From: Bradyrhizobium sp. sBnM-33
GTDB lineage: Bacteria > Pseudomonadota > Alphaproteobacteria > Rhizobiales > Xanthobacteraceae
Assembly (NCBI RefSeq): GCF_032917945.1
Contig: NZ_CP136624.1
Location: 4,774,001 to 4,838,000, forward strand
Direction: 5' to 3'
DNA: 64,000 nucleotides
Made by a program: the position numbers and the translations under genes. Positions 8,230-16,804 of this stretch are shown here, piece by piece. The notes beneath the pieces were generated by a model, which was not told where the DNA came from, did no database searches, and worked only from the letters and a program-made list of their open reading frames with translations. Positions within the stretch are counted from its first letter, which is position 1. Every line of letters begins with the position of its first letter.

Positions 8230-10140
8230 CTACCGCTCGACAAACGCACGGTTCATTTGCTCGGTGATCGGCTTCAACAAATAGTTCATCATGGTCCGGC
8301 TGCCGGTCTGCATGAAAACTTCGGCCGGCATGCCTGGGACGAGTTGTAGGCCGCCCAGCCGGCGACGCTCATCATCGGGCAACACGACCCTCACCGTGAA
8401 ATAGGATGAATTGGTCTGCTGATCACGGCTGGTATCGGCCGACACCAGAGACACCGTGCCGGTGAGCTGCGGTGTCACCCGCTGGTTGAAGGCCGAGAAG
8501 CGGACGAATGCCTTTTGGCCGGTACGAACCTGGTCGATATCCTGCGGCTGCAACCTTGCTTCGACAAGCAGGTCGTCCGTATCGGGCACGATTTCCATAA
8601 TGACGTCGCCTGGGCGGACGACCCCGCCGATGGTGTGCGCGGAAAGCTTGTGGATCACGCCCGATGTCGGCGCACGCATTTCGATCCGGTCGAGCAGATC
8701 CCGCGCGGCGACGCCGCGCTCGACGAGTTCGGCTTCCTTGCCCTGCGTCTCGCCTAGTTCCTTGACCACTTCGGTGCGAAAATCCTGATCGAGGCGCGCG
8801 ATCTGAAGCTGTGTCTCGCCGACCTTTGATTTCGTCTCGGCGATCGAGGATATCAATTGCCCGCGCTCGCCTTCGATCCGCGCGGTCTCACGCTGCAACG
8901 TCGTGAGACGCGTCAGCGGCACCAGTCGCTTGTCGTAAAGGTCCTTGACCCCGACAAGCTCGCCAGCAATCAATTCAAGCTGCTTGGCTTTGGAGTCCAC
9001 CTGGGCCTCTTGTCCCGAAACCTCTTGGCCGAGCTGCCCAATCTTGCTCTGCAAAACGTCCTTTTGGCTCTTGCGCCCTTCCGATCGGGCCTTGAACAGT
9101 GAAGTCTCCGACGCCAGCAGACTTCGGATGCTTTCTTCGCCGGCGCGTGCCATCAATGCAGGAGGAAATTCCGGCTGGTTCAGGCCATCGCGCTCAGCGG
9201 TCAATCGAGCGATCCGCGCGCGCACCTCGTCGAGCTGCTTGCTCACGATCTGAAGGCTGGTCTGGGCCTGGGTGGCGTCGAGCCGCAGCAGCAAATCGCC
9301 GGCGGCCACGTGTGCACCATTGGCGACCTTAATATCCGCGACGACCCCGCCGGTGGGATGCTGGATAGTCTTGACATTGGACTGCACGACAAGATTTCCA
9401 GGCACCACCACGGCGCCCGCAAGCGGCACGAGTGCAAGCCAGCCGCCGCCCAGCACGGTGGCGAGGAGCAGAATTCGAAGGCCGGTCCGCAACTGATTTT
9501 CAAACGACCAGCCGGCATGCGTCATCAGGCCGATATCGGCCGTGGCGTTCGCCGGGGCTTGCGCGTTGCGATTGAGCAGGAATGAACCCGCAGCGACCAG
9601 GCCGGCGCTGCCAGTTCGAAGCAAGCGCCCGACGGCCGTTGCCGGCGCGAGCGGACCTGTAAGCCTGAGTTGCGGATTCGGGAGAGCCATCGATTGATGT
9701 GGGGCATCCGGCGCAGGAATTGCCGGCCCGGGTTTCGTCAATTCCATCGGCGATGGACGGGACGGTACGAGACTCGGGCTCGGATGGCGCGGCGTGACGT
9801 GAGCCGCGTTCGGCGGGTCCATCCGGCGCTTGGCCTGCGCGGCCGACTTGAAACCGACCTGTTCAAGGCAGAAGTCGATAACCCACCCCACCTTGCTCTT
9901 TTTCCGGCGCTTGGGCCGGCGGGTCTGGGCACCAATGGGACGTGCTGAAGTATCAGGCGCGGCGCGCCGCAGCCGCTGTGCATGCTGATGACTGCGAATT
10001 TCGCCGTCAAAGGCGCGGCTCAAACGTTGCAATTCGAGTATCAAGGCAGCGCTTTGCGATCCGAACGCGTCGGGGTTGGGATCGCGTGCCACGCGCGGCG
10101 AGGCCTGATCGGAATCTAGTGCATTCTGTCTAGGCCGCAT
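8230..10140 (-). CDS. Type I secretion membrane fusion protein (HlyD family)
   Basis: This is the periplasmic adaptor linking a type I secretion ABC transporter to an outer-membrane channel. It has a long Pro/Arg-rich cytoplasmic extension (about residues 1-200), one transmembrane segment (LLLATVLGGGWLALVPLAGAV), a split biotinyl-lipoyl/barrel-sandwich region (GGVVADIKVANGAHVAAGD), a long coiled coil, a second lipoyl half (RAPTSGVIHKLSAHTIGGVV), and the HlyD C-terminal domain ending MMNYLLKPITEQMNRAFVER. The extension makes it 636 residues against about 430-480 usually. The ATG at 10140 is preferred to a TTG at 10146 because GGGAG lies seven bases upstream. It follows the ABC gene with a two-base gap, so both are one operon. 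A degraded copy of its 3' end is at 48181-48335. Confidence 0.9.
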   Translation of the reverse strand: MRPRQNALDSDQASPRVARDPNPDAFGSQSAALILELQRLSRAFDGEIRSHQHAQRLRRAAPDTSARPIGAQTRRPKRRKKSKVGWVIDFCLEQVGFKSAAQAKRRMDPPNAAHVTPRHPSPSLVPSRPSPMELTKPGPAIPAPDAPHQSMALPNPQLRLTGPLAPATAVGRLLRTGSAGLVAAGSFLLNRNAQAPANATADIGLMTHAGWSFENQLRTGLRILLLATVLGGGWLALVPLAGAVVVPGNLVVQSNVKTIQHPTGGVVADIKVANGAHVAAGDLLLRLDATQAQTSLQIVSKQLDEVRARIARLTAERDGLNQPEFPPALMARAGEESIRSLLASETSLFKARSEGRKSQKDVLQSKIGQLGQEVSGQEAQVDSKAKQLELIAGELVGVKDLYDKRLVPLTRLTTLQRETARIEGERGQLISSIAETKSKVGETQLQIARLDQDFRTEVVKELGETQGKEAELVERGVAARDLLDRIEMRAPTSGVIHKLSAHTIGGVVRPGDVIMEIVPDTDDLLVEARLQPQDIDQVRTGQKAFVRFSAFNQRVTPQLTGTVSLVSADTSRDQQTNSSYFTVRVVLPDDERRRLGGLQLVPGMPAEVFMQTGSRTMMNYLLKPITEQMNRAFVER

Positions 10141-10142
10141 GT

Positions 10143-11969
10143 TCAAACTCCCTCAGCGACCGCTGCGCGAGGCACCGCAGGTGCGGTCCGTGCAGCCGCC
10201 GCCTTTGCCGCAGACGCCGCCTTGCCCGTCCCCCTTCGAACGCGTGCAAAGACCTCCTCGCAGGGACCGAACGCGATCGCCTTGCCATCGTAGAGCACCA
10301 TCGCCATGTCCAGTACGGCAAGCGCGCTGGGGCGGTGCGATATGACGATGACGATGCTCCCGTTTCGGCGCAGAGTCTCAATAGCTTGGCCCAGGGAATT
10401 CTCGCCGTCGGTGTCGAGGTTCGCATTGGGCTCGTCGAGCACAACCAGAAACGGGTCGCCGAAGGCAGCTCGCGCCAGACCAATCCGCTGGCGCTGGCCC
10501 GCCGAGAGGCTCATACCGCCCTGGCCGATGCGCGTCGCATATCCCTGCGGCAGGCGCAGGATGAGATCGTGCACGCCGGCAATCTGCGCAGCCTTCAATA
10601 TCGCCTCTGACGTCGCCCGCTCATCGAACCGGCAGATATTTTCGGCCACCGTGCCCTCGAGCAGCGCAACGTCCTGAGGCAAGTAGCCGATATGACGCCC
10701 CAGATCCTCGTTGCGCCATTGATCGATGGCCGCTCCGTCGAGCCGCACGACACCCTCTTTGGCCGGCCAGATTCCGACCAGCGCCCTCGAAAGTGAGGTC
10801 TTGCCGGAAGCACTGGCGCCGAGCAGTGCGAGCCCCATACCCGCTTTCAGCGAGAACGAAATGTCGGACACGATGGGCTTGTCCATGCCCGGAGCTGCGA
10901 CCGCGAGATGCTCTACCGAGAGCTCGCGGCAGGGACGCGGCAACGCCACCGGCGGCGCAGGCGGCGTAGCCGTCGCCTTGCAGATGTCGCGCAGGCGGGC
11001 GAGCCCCTGGCGCGCGGTGACAAGCTGCTTCCAGTTGCCGAGCACAACTTCAACCGGCGCCAACGCGCGGCCCATCATGATCGACGAAGCAATCATGATG
11101 CCGCCCGAGGCCTGGTCGACCACCACAAGATAGGCGCCAATCCCCAGCATGCCCGACTGCAACACGTAGCGCAGGAGCTTCGCCACGGATCCGAGATTGG
11201 CATATACATCGTTGGCTCGGATGTTTTCGCGCAGATACCGCTCATTGGCCTGCGACCAACGCACGGTGAATCGATCAATCATGCCGAACGCCCGTATCAC
11301 CTCGGCGTTGCGCTGGGTCGTATCCGCCAGCACCTGCCGGCGTGCACTTGAGTCCATCGCGGCCCTGGCCGCACCACGCGACAGCCGTTCTGTGAGCAAT
11401 GTCATCGCGATGATTGCAATCGTTCCCAGTAGCGCCGTAGCGCCGATTGCGGGATGGAACAGAAAGAGCGTGACCAGAAAGATCGGAATCCAGGGCATGT
11501 CCAGAAACGCCGTCGGTCCCATTCCCGACATGAAGGTGCGAACCTGGTCGAGATCGCGCAGCGGCTGCAGGAGCAGCATCGGGTTCGCGCCACGGAGCGG
11601 CAGCATCGCAAGCGCGGTATGGATCGATTCCTGCATGCCGACATCGAACATGGTTGCCACCCGGCACAGCATGCGCGCGCGCAACGCCTCGAAATATGCC
11701 TGGATCAGGTAAGCGAGCAGCACCATCAACGAGAGGCCGAGCAAGGTCGCGACGTTGCGGCTCGGGATCACCCGGTCATAAACCTGCAACATATAAAGAG
11801 AGCCGGACAGCATCAGGATGTTCACCACCCCGCTGAACCCGGCGACGCCGACCATCCGTCGTGCGCTTTCGCGCAAGCCGATAGCCACCGGGTCATCGCC
11901 GGCCACCGCTGACAGTGGATTCGGCAAACCGAAGGACGGCATTCGCATGCGACTTTGACCAACACTCAT
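10143..11969 (-). CDS. Type I secretion permease/ATPase (PrtD-like ABC)
   Basis: An inner-membrane ABC exporter for type I secretion. Six transmembrane helices lie in about residues 40-310. The ATPase domain follows: Walker A GASASGKT (384-391), signature LSAGQ (488-492), Walker B LVVLDEP (508-514) and the switch His in VISHRP. It lacks an N-terminal peptidase or C39-like domain, placing it with the PrtD/AprD group that exports RTX proteins. The start at 11969 (MSVGQSRMRMPSF) has GGGGA about eight bases upstream and is preferred to an earlier in-frame ATG at 12014. The HlyD gene follows directly. Likely cargo genes lie nearby at 12.3-13.8, 21.2-24.5 and 34.1-36.1 kb; this pairing is inferred. 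No outer-membrane TolC partner is in the window. Confidence 0.92.
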   Translation of the reverse strand: MSVGQSRMRMPSFGLPNPLSAVAGDDPVAIGLRESARRMVGVAGFSGVVNILMLSGSLYMLQVYDRVIPSRNVATLLGLSLMVLLAYLIQAYFEALRARMLCRVATMFDVGMQESIHTALAMLPLRGANPMLLLQPLRDLDQVRTFMSGMGPTAFLDMPWIPIFLVTLFLFHPAIGATALLGTIAIIAMTLLTERLSRGAARAAMDSSARRQVLADTTQRNAEVIRAFGMIDRFTVRWSQANERYLRENIRANDVYANLGSVAKLLRYVLQSGMLGIGAYLVVVDQASGGIMIASSIMMGRALAPVEVVLGNWKQLVTARQGLARLRDICKATATPPAPPVALPRPCRELSVEHLAVAAPGMDKPIVSDISFSLKAGMGLALLGASASGKTSLSRALVGIWPAKEGVVRLDGAAIDQWRNEDLGRHIGYLPQDVALLEGTVAENICRFDERATSEAILKAAQIAGVHDLILRLPQGYATRIGQGGMSLSAGQRQRIGLARAAFGDPFLVVLDEPNANLDTDGENSLGQAIETLRRNGSIVIVISHRPSALAVLDMAMVLYDGKAIAFGPCEEVFARVRRGTGKAASAAKAAAARTAPAVPRAAVAEGV

Positions 11970-12253
11970 TCGGTTGCGTCCCCTACGAACATTTGAATAA
12001 ATGACGGCCGACACTGACCGTTTTCCGGCAAAAATGGGATCACTGAGGATTTACGCAGGCAATTTCGTGGCCAGATCAGACTCCCTGGAGAGCGCCGCCA
12101 TCGATATTGTTCTCAAGTTCGCGCGCCGGAATGTGCGCGGTCTCAAAGGCGGCCGTCTCACTACCTCAGCCACCCTGCCTGGACCTTCGTTCAATCTTCG
12201 ATCCCAAAGGGCTGTCTTCCGGCAGGTCATGTCGGAAGACAGCTCTCCAGCTC

Positions 12254-13792
12254 CTATTGGTGCCAGAAGTTCGCGTGCTGTTGCCAATCGTGGCTGCCCA
12301 GCGCGCTCGTCGTCAAACCAGCAATTTGCTGCCAGTGGTGGCCCAATCCTTCTGATGTCGAAGCCGGCGAGACGGTCGTGGATCTATCGTCCGTCGTCGA
12401 ATTACCAAGTGCCTGCTCCCACCAGTGGTGGCCGCCTCGTGCTATGTCCGGCGAGACGGTCGTATCGTCCGTCGACGAATTACCAAACGTCTGCTGCCAC
12501 CAGTGGTGACCGCCTCGTGCCGAGTCCGACGAGACGGTCGTGGATGTGCCTTCGGTGGTCGTGGAAGTACCGCTCGTGGTCGATGTACCGTCCGCGGCCG
12601 TGGATGTACTGCCGGTGGCCGTGGAAGTACCGCCCGTGGTCGATGTACCGTCCGTGGCCGTGGATGTACTGCCGGTGGCCGTGGAAGTACCGCCCGTGGT
12701 CGATGTATCGTCCGTGGCCGTGGATGTACTGCCGGTGGTCGTGGAAGTATCGCCCGTGGTCGATGTACCGTCCGTGGCCGTGGACGTGCCGCCCGTGGAA
12801 GGACTGCTGCCGGTCGTTGTGCCGGTCGTATCCGAACCCGAGGCAGTCGGAGTCTCCTCCACCGGTGGCTGTTCGTTGACCGGCGGCGGCGCAGTCATCG
12901 CGCCGTCGCCCTCGTGGTTCTTGATCCACTCGGCCTTGGCCTGGTCCCAGTAGTCGCGGGCCGCCTGCCCCTGGAGGACCGTCCAGCTCCCAGAGGGAGG
13001 CATAGGGTAGTCCGAGGGCAACGGCGTGTCGGACAGGTTCAGATAGAAGTTGTTCGCGCCTTCTATTTGATACTTCCACGCGTCGGCCGTGCTGCGGAAG
13101 CTGTGGTGCGTTGGATCCTCGATAGCAACAACGGTATTAAAGACCTGCAAGTGTGGCGTGACCGCACCCAACGTAGCAGAATCGGTTTTAATCCAACTTG
13201 CATGTGTCATCTCACCTTCGTAATTCTGAAGGTTAAGACGCATGAGCACACCATCAATAGTGACGACGTTGTTTCTCCCATCCACCGGGCTTGATGACGA
13301 AGGGTCAAGCGAGATACCAGCAAACACTCCATCGAACAAGCTATCACGGATTGTACCAGAGTTAACCTTATCATTCTGAATGGCGTCGTCCCTGGCGCCG
13401 GTAATCCAAACATCCTCGACCAAAAAGTTGCTGCTCTCCCAGGAAATATTAACGCCGTCGAACACATTCGTCATACGCCAGTCGCGTACAATAACCCCTG
13501 GACTATACTGCACAGTGACACCGGCCGAATTGCCATAGTCGTAAACTGTGCGCCAGTCTCCGGTCATGTTGATCTCGCCCTGAATTGTGCCACCATCAAT
13601 AATGACACCGGGCGAGTTGCGAACGTCCACAGGCCAATAGTTTGTCCCGTCGCCATCAATTGTGGACGGTTGATTGTCCAAAATGAAGGTGGCGGTCTCG
13701 AAATCGAGCAGTGTATTGGGGTCAAGGCCGGCAGAACCCGTCTTGTAAGGTGTTTGAACTTGATTACCTGAGCGTGTAACTGTGTGACTCAT
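12254..13792 (-). CDS. Beta-helix protein with Thr/Ser-rich and HHWW repeats
   Basis: A 512-residue protein likely secreted. Residues about 20-270 show right-handed parallel beta-helix features: repeated short turns such as GVIIDGGTIQGEI, GVTVQYSPGVIVRDW and FLVEDVWITGA, typical of pectin-lyase-like folds. Next is a Pro/Glu-rich linker and a Thr/Ser/Gly array with a 20-residue unit (GGTSTATGSTSTATDGTSTT). Last come copies of a 26-residue unit with RGGHHWW and GNSTTDD. No Sec signal peptide is visible, which fits a C-terminally targeted type I substrate, and the T1SS operon is directly downstream on the same strand. It lacks RTX nonapeptides. A truncated paralogue lies just upstream. Polysaccharide binding or cleavage is possible but no catalytic residues can be assigned. 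Confidence 0.75.
   Translation of the reverse strand: MSHTVTRSGNQVQTPYKTGSAGLDPNTLLDFETATFILDNQPSTIDGDGTNYWPVDVRNSPGVIIDGGTIQGEINMTGDWRTVYDYGNSAGVTVQYSPGVIVRDWRMTNVFDGVNISWESSNFLVEDVWITGARDDAIQNDKVNSGTIRDSLFDGVFAGISLDPSSSSPVDGRNNVVTIDGVLMRLNLQNYEGEMTHASWIKTDSATLGAVTPHLQVFNTVVAIEDPTHHSFRSTADAWKYQIEGANNFYLNLSDTPLPSDYPMPPSGSWTVLQGQAARDYWDQAKAEWIKNHEGDGAMTAPPPVNEQPPVEETPTASGSDTTGTTTGSSPSTGGTSTATDGTSTTGDTSTTTGSTSTATDDTSTTGGTSTATGSTSTATDGTSTTGGTSTATGSTSTAADGTSTTSGTSTTTEGTSTTVSSDSARGGHHWWQQTFGNSSTDDTTVSPDIARGGHHWWEQALGNSTTDDRSTTVSPASTSEGLGHHWQQIAGLTTSALGSHDWQQHANFWHQ
12391..12545. repeat. 78-bp tandem repeat (HHWW unit)
   Basis: Two adjacent copies about 78 bases apart start at CCGTCGTCGAATTACCAA (12391) and CCGTCGACGAATTACCAA (12469). 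They are in frame and encode the 26-residue RGGHHWW...GNSTTDD unit at the C-terminus of the beta-helix protein. Confidence 0.75.
12541..12800. repeat. 60-bp tandem repeat, about four copies
   Basis: The unit beginning TGGATGTACTGCCGGTGGCC recurs at 12601, 12661 and 12721, with a diverged copy at 12541 and a partial one at 12781. The period is exactly 60 bases and copies differ at a few positions. It is in frame on the minus strand and encodes a 20-residue Thr/Ser/Gly unit. Copy number is likely to vary between strains. Confidence 0.9.
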
Positions 13793-13871
13793 GACTTCCT
13801 CCGGTTGGGTTTACTCGCCCGCAACGTGCTGGTTCGAAAAGCAAGACCCGAGCTGAATTGAACTATCCGAC

Positions 13872-13919
13872 TGACCTCCAGCGTCAGTCCCCATGCATGC
13901 GATGGGACGCTGGAGGTCA
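13872..13919. repeat. 14-bp perfect inverted repeat
   Basis: TGACCTCCAGCGTC (13872-13885) is exactly complementary to GACGCTGGAGGTCA (13906-13919), with a 20-base loop. It sits between the truncated paralogue and the intact beta-helix gene. No T-run follows on either strand, so it is not a standard intrinsic terminator. It could be a leader hairpin, an operator or an element end. Confidence 0.7.
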
Positions 13920-14177
13920 TGCTAGTGCGGGGTTATCACATGTGTCGTTGTACACGGTGCGCCACTCGCTCGTCTGGTCGATCTGCCCGATGATCGTGCC
14001 GCCATCGAGGACGGCGTCGGGCGACTTGTACACCAGGAACGGGTAGTCGTTGCTGCCGCTCCCGGAGTTCGACTGGATCCACGACGCGGTCTCGGCGTCG
14101 ATGACTGTCCCGGACGCGAGACCGGATACCTTGTACGGCGTGGTGCCGTAGCTGCCGGTCAGGTTAATCGTACTCAT
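13917..14177 (-). pseudogene. Truncated paralogue of the beta-helix protein
   Basis: The 86-residue frame starts MSTINLTGSYGTTPYKVSG and follows the N-terminus of the adjacent beta-helix protein: TPYK, then VIDAETASWI matching LLDFETATFI, then VLDGGTIIGQI matching IIDGGTIQGEI, then EWRTVYN matching DWRTVYD. Homology stops right there and the frame ends eight residues later at an unrelated sequence. This is a tandem duplicate cut down to its first 80 codons. It may still be transcribed ahead of the intact gene. The first 80 residues alone could not form a helix of useful length. Confidence 0.75.
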
Positions 14178-14639
14178 CTACTGTTTCTCCATCCATCCCT
14201 TCGTTGTTCATTCCCATGGTCTGGCTCCGCGACAAACGAGGCTGAATGAAGGTCGCTTCGAGATAAGATGAGGGCTAGGTCAGGGCGGTGGCATTGATGA
14301 GGCATTGATATTGTTGAAGTATCAATCAATGCTTGCGAGAGCCGCCGTGGTTGTCAGCGATGCAGAAGGTCATCGCCGCGTTCGTTGACTCGAATCAAAC
14401 ACCACCAGATGGAGCTAACTTCTTGTCTACGTGTTGGGCGCAGGCGATGCAGTCACGCGTTGGACAAGCTCGATATCGCTCCACTTCAAACGCGCGGTCT
14501 CTGCCTTGCTAAAGCCAGTGAAAGGCAGCCTGAGAGGGAAGTCACGCTGCGCTGTACTCAGCTCATCTCCTGCTGCTGACCTCTTGGAAGAAGACGGACA
14601 GCTTCTCGCGGGCGCGCGGCTCGTGCGGCGCCGCTTCAG
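14178..14639. other. Degenerate stretch
   Basis: No intact gene. One minus-strand frame near 14430-14530 reads GFSKAETARLKWSDIELVQR, faintly like the middle of a tyrosine recombinase, but too little remains to call it. The rest shows nothing recognisable. Confidence 0.3.
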
Positions 14640-14760
14640 CCTTCCCATCGCTTCAGGATGTAGTTGAACGCTTTGGCCAGTCGTGCCCGCGGGAGAGCTT
14701 GCCAATGAAGGTTTCAGTGGCCAGCAATGATCTCTTCCTGTTCCACGTAATGATCGGCCG
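14640..14760 (-). mobile_element. IS66-family transposase fragment
   Basis: A minus-strand frame gives NLHWQALPRARLAKAFNYIL followed by KRWEG and a stop, preceded by an in-frame stop after AGH. This matches the C-terminal region of IS66 TnpC transposases (LPRARLAKAFNYTLKRWEGL). Only about 30 residues remain. It marks the stretch as an old insertion site. Confidence 0.6.
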
Positions 14761-14884
14761 GTTGGGCCCGAGGTTCCCATAGTTGGGCTCCCGGTCGTTG
14801 CTCAACCCAGCAGCGAGTTCGCCCTAAGCCGCAGCGTCCTCATACTGCGCTCGCTCAGTGAGACGCTGTTCAAGGGCGGCAATT

Positions 14885-15084
14885 CCCTTTGGGCCGACGC
14901 AGCGTCCGATCGTTCGTTACCAGCACCGCGAGACATTCTATTATTGGTGCGCCGGTGCGGCTATTTGGCATGGGGCGCGTGGCGGCTTTCAAAGGCCAAC
15001 GATTTGGCGCGACGCGGCCCCGTTGACTTCGGGCCTCGCATGGTCCGCACACTCCTGGAAAGTGATCATCGGGCGACGATCTAG
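14885..15084 (+). pseudogene. Relic of NTP_transf_5 nucleotidyltransferase, C-terminal end
   Basis: Three reading frames in turn match the C-terminus of the intact nucleotidyltransferase at 53887-54885. The first gives TQRPIVRYQH (intact: TQRLMVRLQH), the second GAPVRL (identical), and the third LAWGAWRLSKANDLARRGPV through MVRTLLESD (intact: LAWGARRFSQAADLAQRGSV and MGRTLLESD). At least two frameshifts are required, and nothing upstream matches the catalytic part. It shows that a second copy of this gene once stood here. Confidence 0.75.
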
Positions 15085-15195
15085 TATTTCTCGCGCTCTA
15101 AATCCCACCGGCAGCCCAGGCTGCAGTTAGGGATGGGCGTTCACGTACAAGGAGTCCAACTTGGCGGTACCACTTAAGAGCTGTCGATCGCTTCC

Positions 15196-15247
15196 AAAGG
15201 ATACTTGGTCCCTCTCAAGACAAAGGATACTTGGTCCTTCTCAAGAA
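15196..15247. repeat. 26-bp tandem duplication
   Basis: AAAGGATACTTGGTCC begins at 15196 and again at 15222; the two 26-base units differ at only two positions or so. They lie about 60-110 bases upstream of the DUF6894 gene. Their position suggests either a promoter-proximal duplication or replication slippage. Confidence 0.8.
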
Positions 15248-15304
15248 TTGTGTCTCGGTCTCGTCTGTGCGGATGCGGGCGCCGCGTTTCCAGAGGAGCC
15301 AGTG

Positions 15305-15541
15305 ATGGCTCGCTACTTCTTCCATGTTAGTGACGGCACTTTGGTGTTGGATGACGTCGGAGTGGAGCTACCTGACGTCACCTCCGCGCAAACGACAGCG
15401 ATCCAATTGACTGCTGAAATCCTCAAGGATGGGATGTTGGGGCCGTTGTGGAATGAGCTTTGCTGGCGAGTCGAAGTAACTGACAGCCCCCAAATAGGCG
15501 GCCAAAGGTTCTTCGTGGTCAATTTTTCAATCACGTCATAA
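15305..15541 (+). CDS. DUF6894 family small protein
   Basis: A 78-residue protein starting MARYFFHVSDGTLVLDDVGV, with the typical R-Y-F-F-x-x-x-D-G...D-x-x-G-x-E-L-x-D opening of DUF6894, a family widespread and multicopy in Bradyrhizobium and relatives. The function is unknown. The ATG at 15305 has GGAG about six bases upstream; a longer frame from 15161 would include the 26-base tandem repeat and is not supported. No partner gene is adjacent. Confidence 0.85.
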   Translation: MARYFFHVSDGTLVLDDVGVELPDVTSAQTTAIQLTAEILKDGMLGPLWNELCWRVEVTDSPQIGGQRFFVVNFSITS

Positions 15542-15686
15542 GTGCAGCCCAAGGTCGGCCCAGCAAGGTCCTGGTCGCTCAGGTGGCTGACGTGGGTTAA
15601 CCCGATTGGAGTCTAGCCACACCGAAATTCTCGCTCGGGAATTCGCGATGCTGCACCATATGAGTGGTTATTGCGCGCGGGCGATC

Positions 15687-16412
15687 TCATCGGTTGCGTA
15701 CGGACCTGATTTTATCTGCAACAGTGGAGCGCGTTCCGGGGGAAGCTTCGAATGACGCCTCACGACGATCTTCCTGAGGTGCGTCCAGCTCGTGAATTTG
15801 TGAGATGGCGAGGGTCGCAAGCACCGTCCGATTGCTTACTTCGAGCTTCTGAAAGATATGATGAAGATGAACCTTGATTGTGCCATCAGTGACATTCAGT
15901 CGACGCGCAATTTCCTTGTTCGGTAATCCCTCAGACACTAGACGCATAATCTGACGCTCGCGGTCGGTGAGGGGGGCGTGCGTCGCTTTGGCCTTCGTGG
16001 TTTCCTGAGCTGGTTCGAGCTCATATGGAGTAGGCGGAGCCAATCTGTGATTGCTCGCAACTTGCCGTAGAATCTGCAGCAGAAGTTTGGGCTCTATATC
16101 CTTGGAGATAACACTGTAGGCCCCTCCCGAAGCCAGGCTCGCTATATCGCTGTCATGGATATAGCCGGTAAAAAACACCAACCGCGTGCGAAGCTTCTCC
16201 GCCCTGGTCACAGCGAGAATTTCTGACCCACCGATATCGGGCAAATCCACAATGGCGATCTCCGGCACGAATAACCTGATCGCTTCGATGCAGCTTGGTC
16301 CATCACCGCAGCAGGCGACTAACCTGAAATCACGTTCTGTCCCGAGTACGTCAGCCAGGCCTTGCCGAACTATGGGATGGCGATCCGCAATAACCACACG
16401 AATACAATGCAT
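15687..16412 (-). CDS. NarL/FixJ-type response regulator
   Basis: A 241-residue two-component regulator with an N-terminal receiver and a C-terminal LuxR helix-turn-helix. The receiver has the acidic residue in VVIADRHP (Asp10), the phospho-acceptor Asp56 in AIVDLPDIGG, Thr in FFTGY and Lys in VISKD, so it looks competent for phosphorylation. The DNA-binding part begins LTDRERQIMRLVSEGLPNKE and includes GTIKVHLHHIFQKLEVSNR. No cognate histidine kinase is in the window. It may control the nearby secretion or polysaccharide genes, but this is only a neighbourhood inference. Confidence 0.88.
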   Translation of the reverse strand: MHCIRVVIADRHPIVRQGLADVLGTERDFRLVACCGDGPSCIEAIRLFVPEIAIVDLPDIGGSEILAVTRAEKLRTRLVFFTGYIHDSDIASLASGGAYSVISKDIEPKLLLQILRQVASNHRLAPPTPYELEPAQETTKAKATHAPLTDRERQIMRLVSEGLPNKEIARRLNVTDGTIKVHLHHIFQKLEVSNRTVLATLAISQIHELDAPQEDRREASFEASPGTRSTVADKIRSVRNR

Positions 16413-16804
16413 ACGCCAGCTCCAAACAAACGCGTAATCAAGAACGTCATCAAACTATCACAAAATATCGCCCGTCATTGGCTTTGTTGTGCCGAGGGCA
16501 AAGATGTGGCTCCGGACCCAAAAAGCAACGTAAGGCCGTTCGCCTATGGAAACCCACGGGCTTGTTGTGGACTGCGACATTCCGTACCAAAATCCGTGCT
16601 AGGAGAAACGGTTATAGCAAATGATATATGGTGATATCGGGCATTAAAATCTAAGATATGACAAACATGCGACGAAAATTTAGCGGGAAAACGACCTTAG
16701 ATTGACGGGACTGGGGGCCTAGTGCCCATCACATACTGACCATCGCTTGGAACGGCGGGTTTTCAACCGCAGCCGAACGCCTTGTTTTTTGCTCGGAGTT
16801 CATC

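Noticed and set aside
12541..12800. Possible CRISPR-like array
   Set aside because: Repeats are directly adjacent with a 60-base period, have no unique spacers, and lie in frame inside a coding region.
12001..12879. A 292-codon plus-strand frame with Trp/Tyr/Arg repeats (WPWKYRPWSMYR)
   Set aside because: It is the antisense reading of the 60-bp repeats in the beta-helix gene; periodic codons create the open frame. No ribosome-binding site or family match.
14430..14530. Possible tyrosine recombinase fragment (GFSKAETARLKWSD)
   Set aside because: Only about 25 residues with weak resemblance; no catalytic residues visible.
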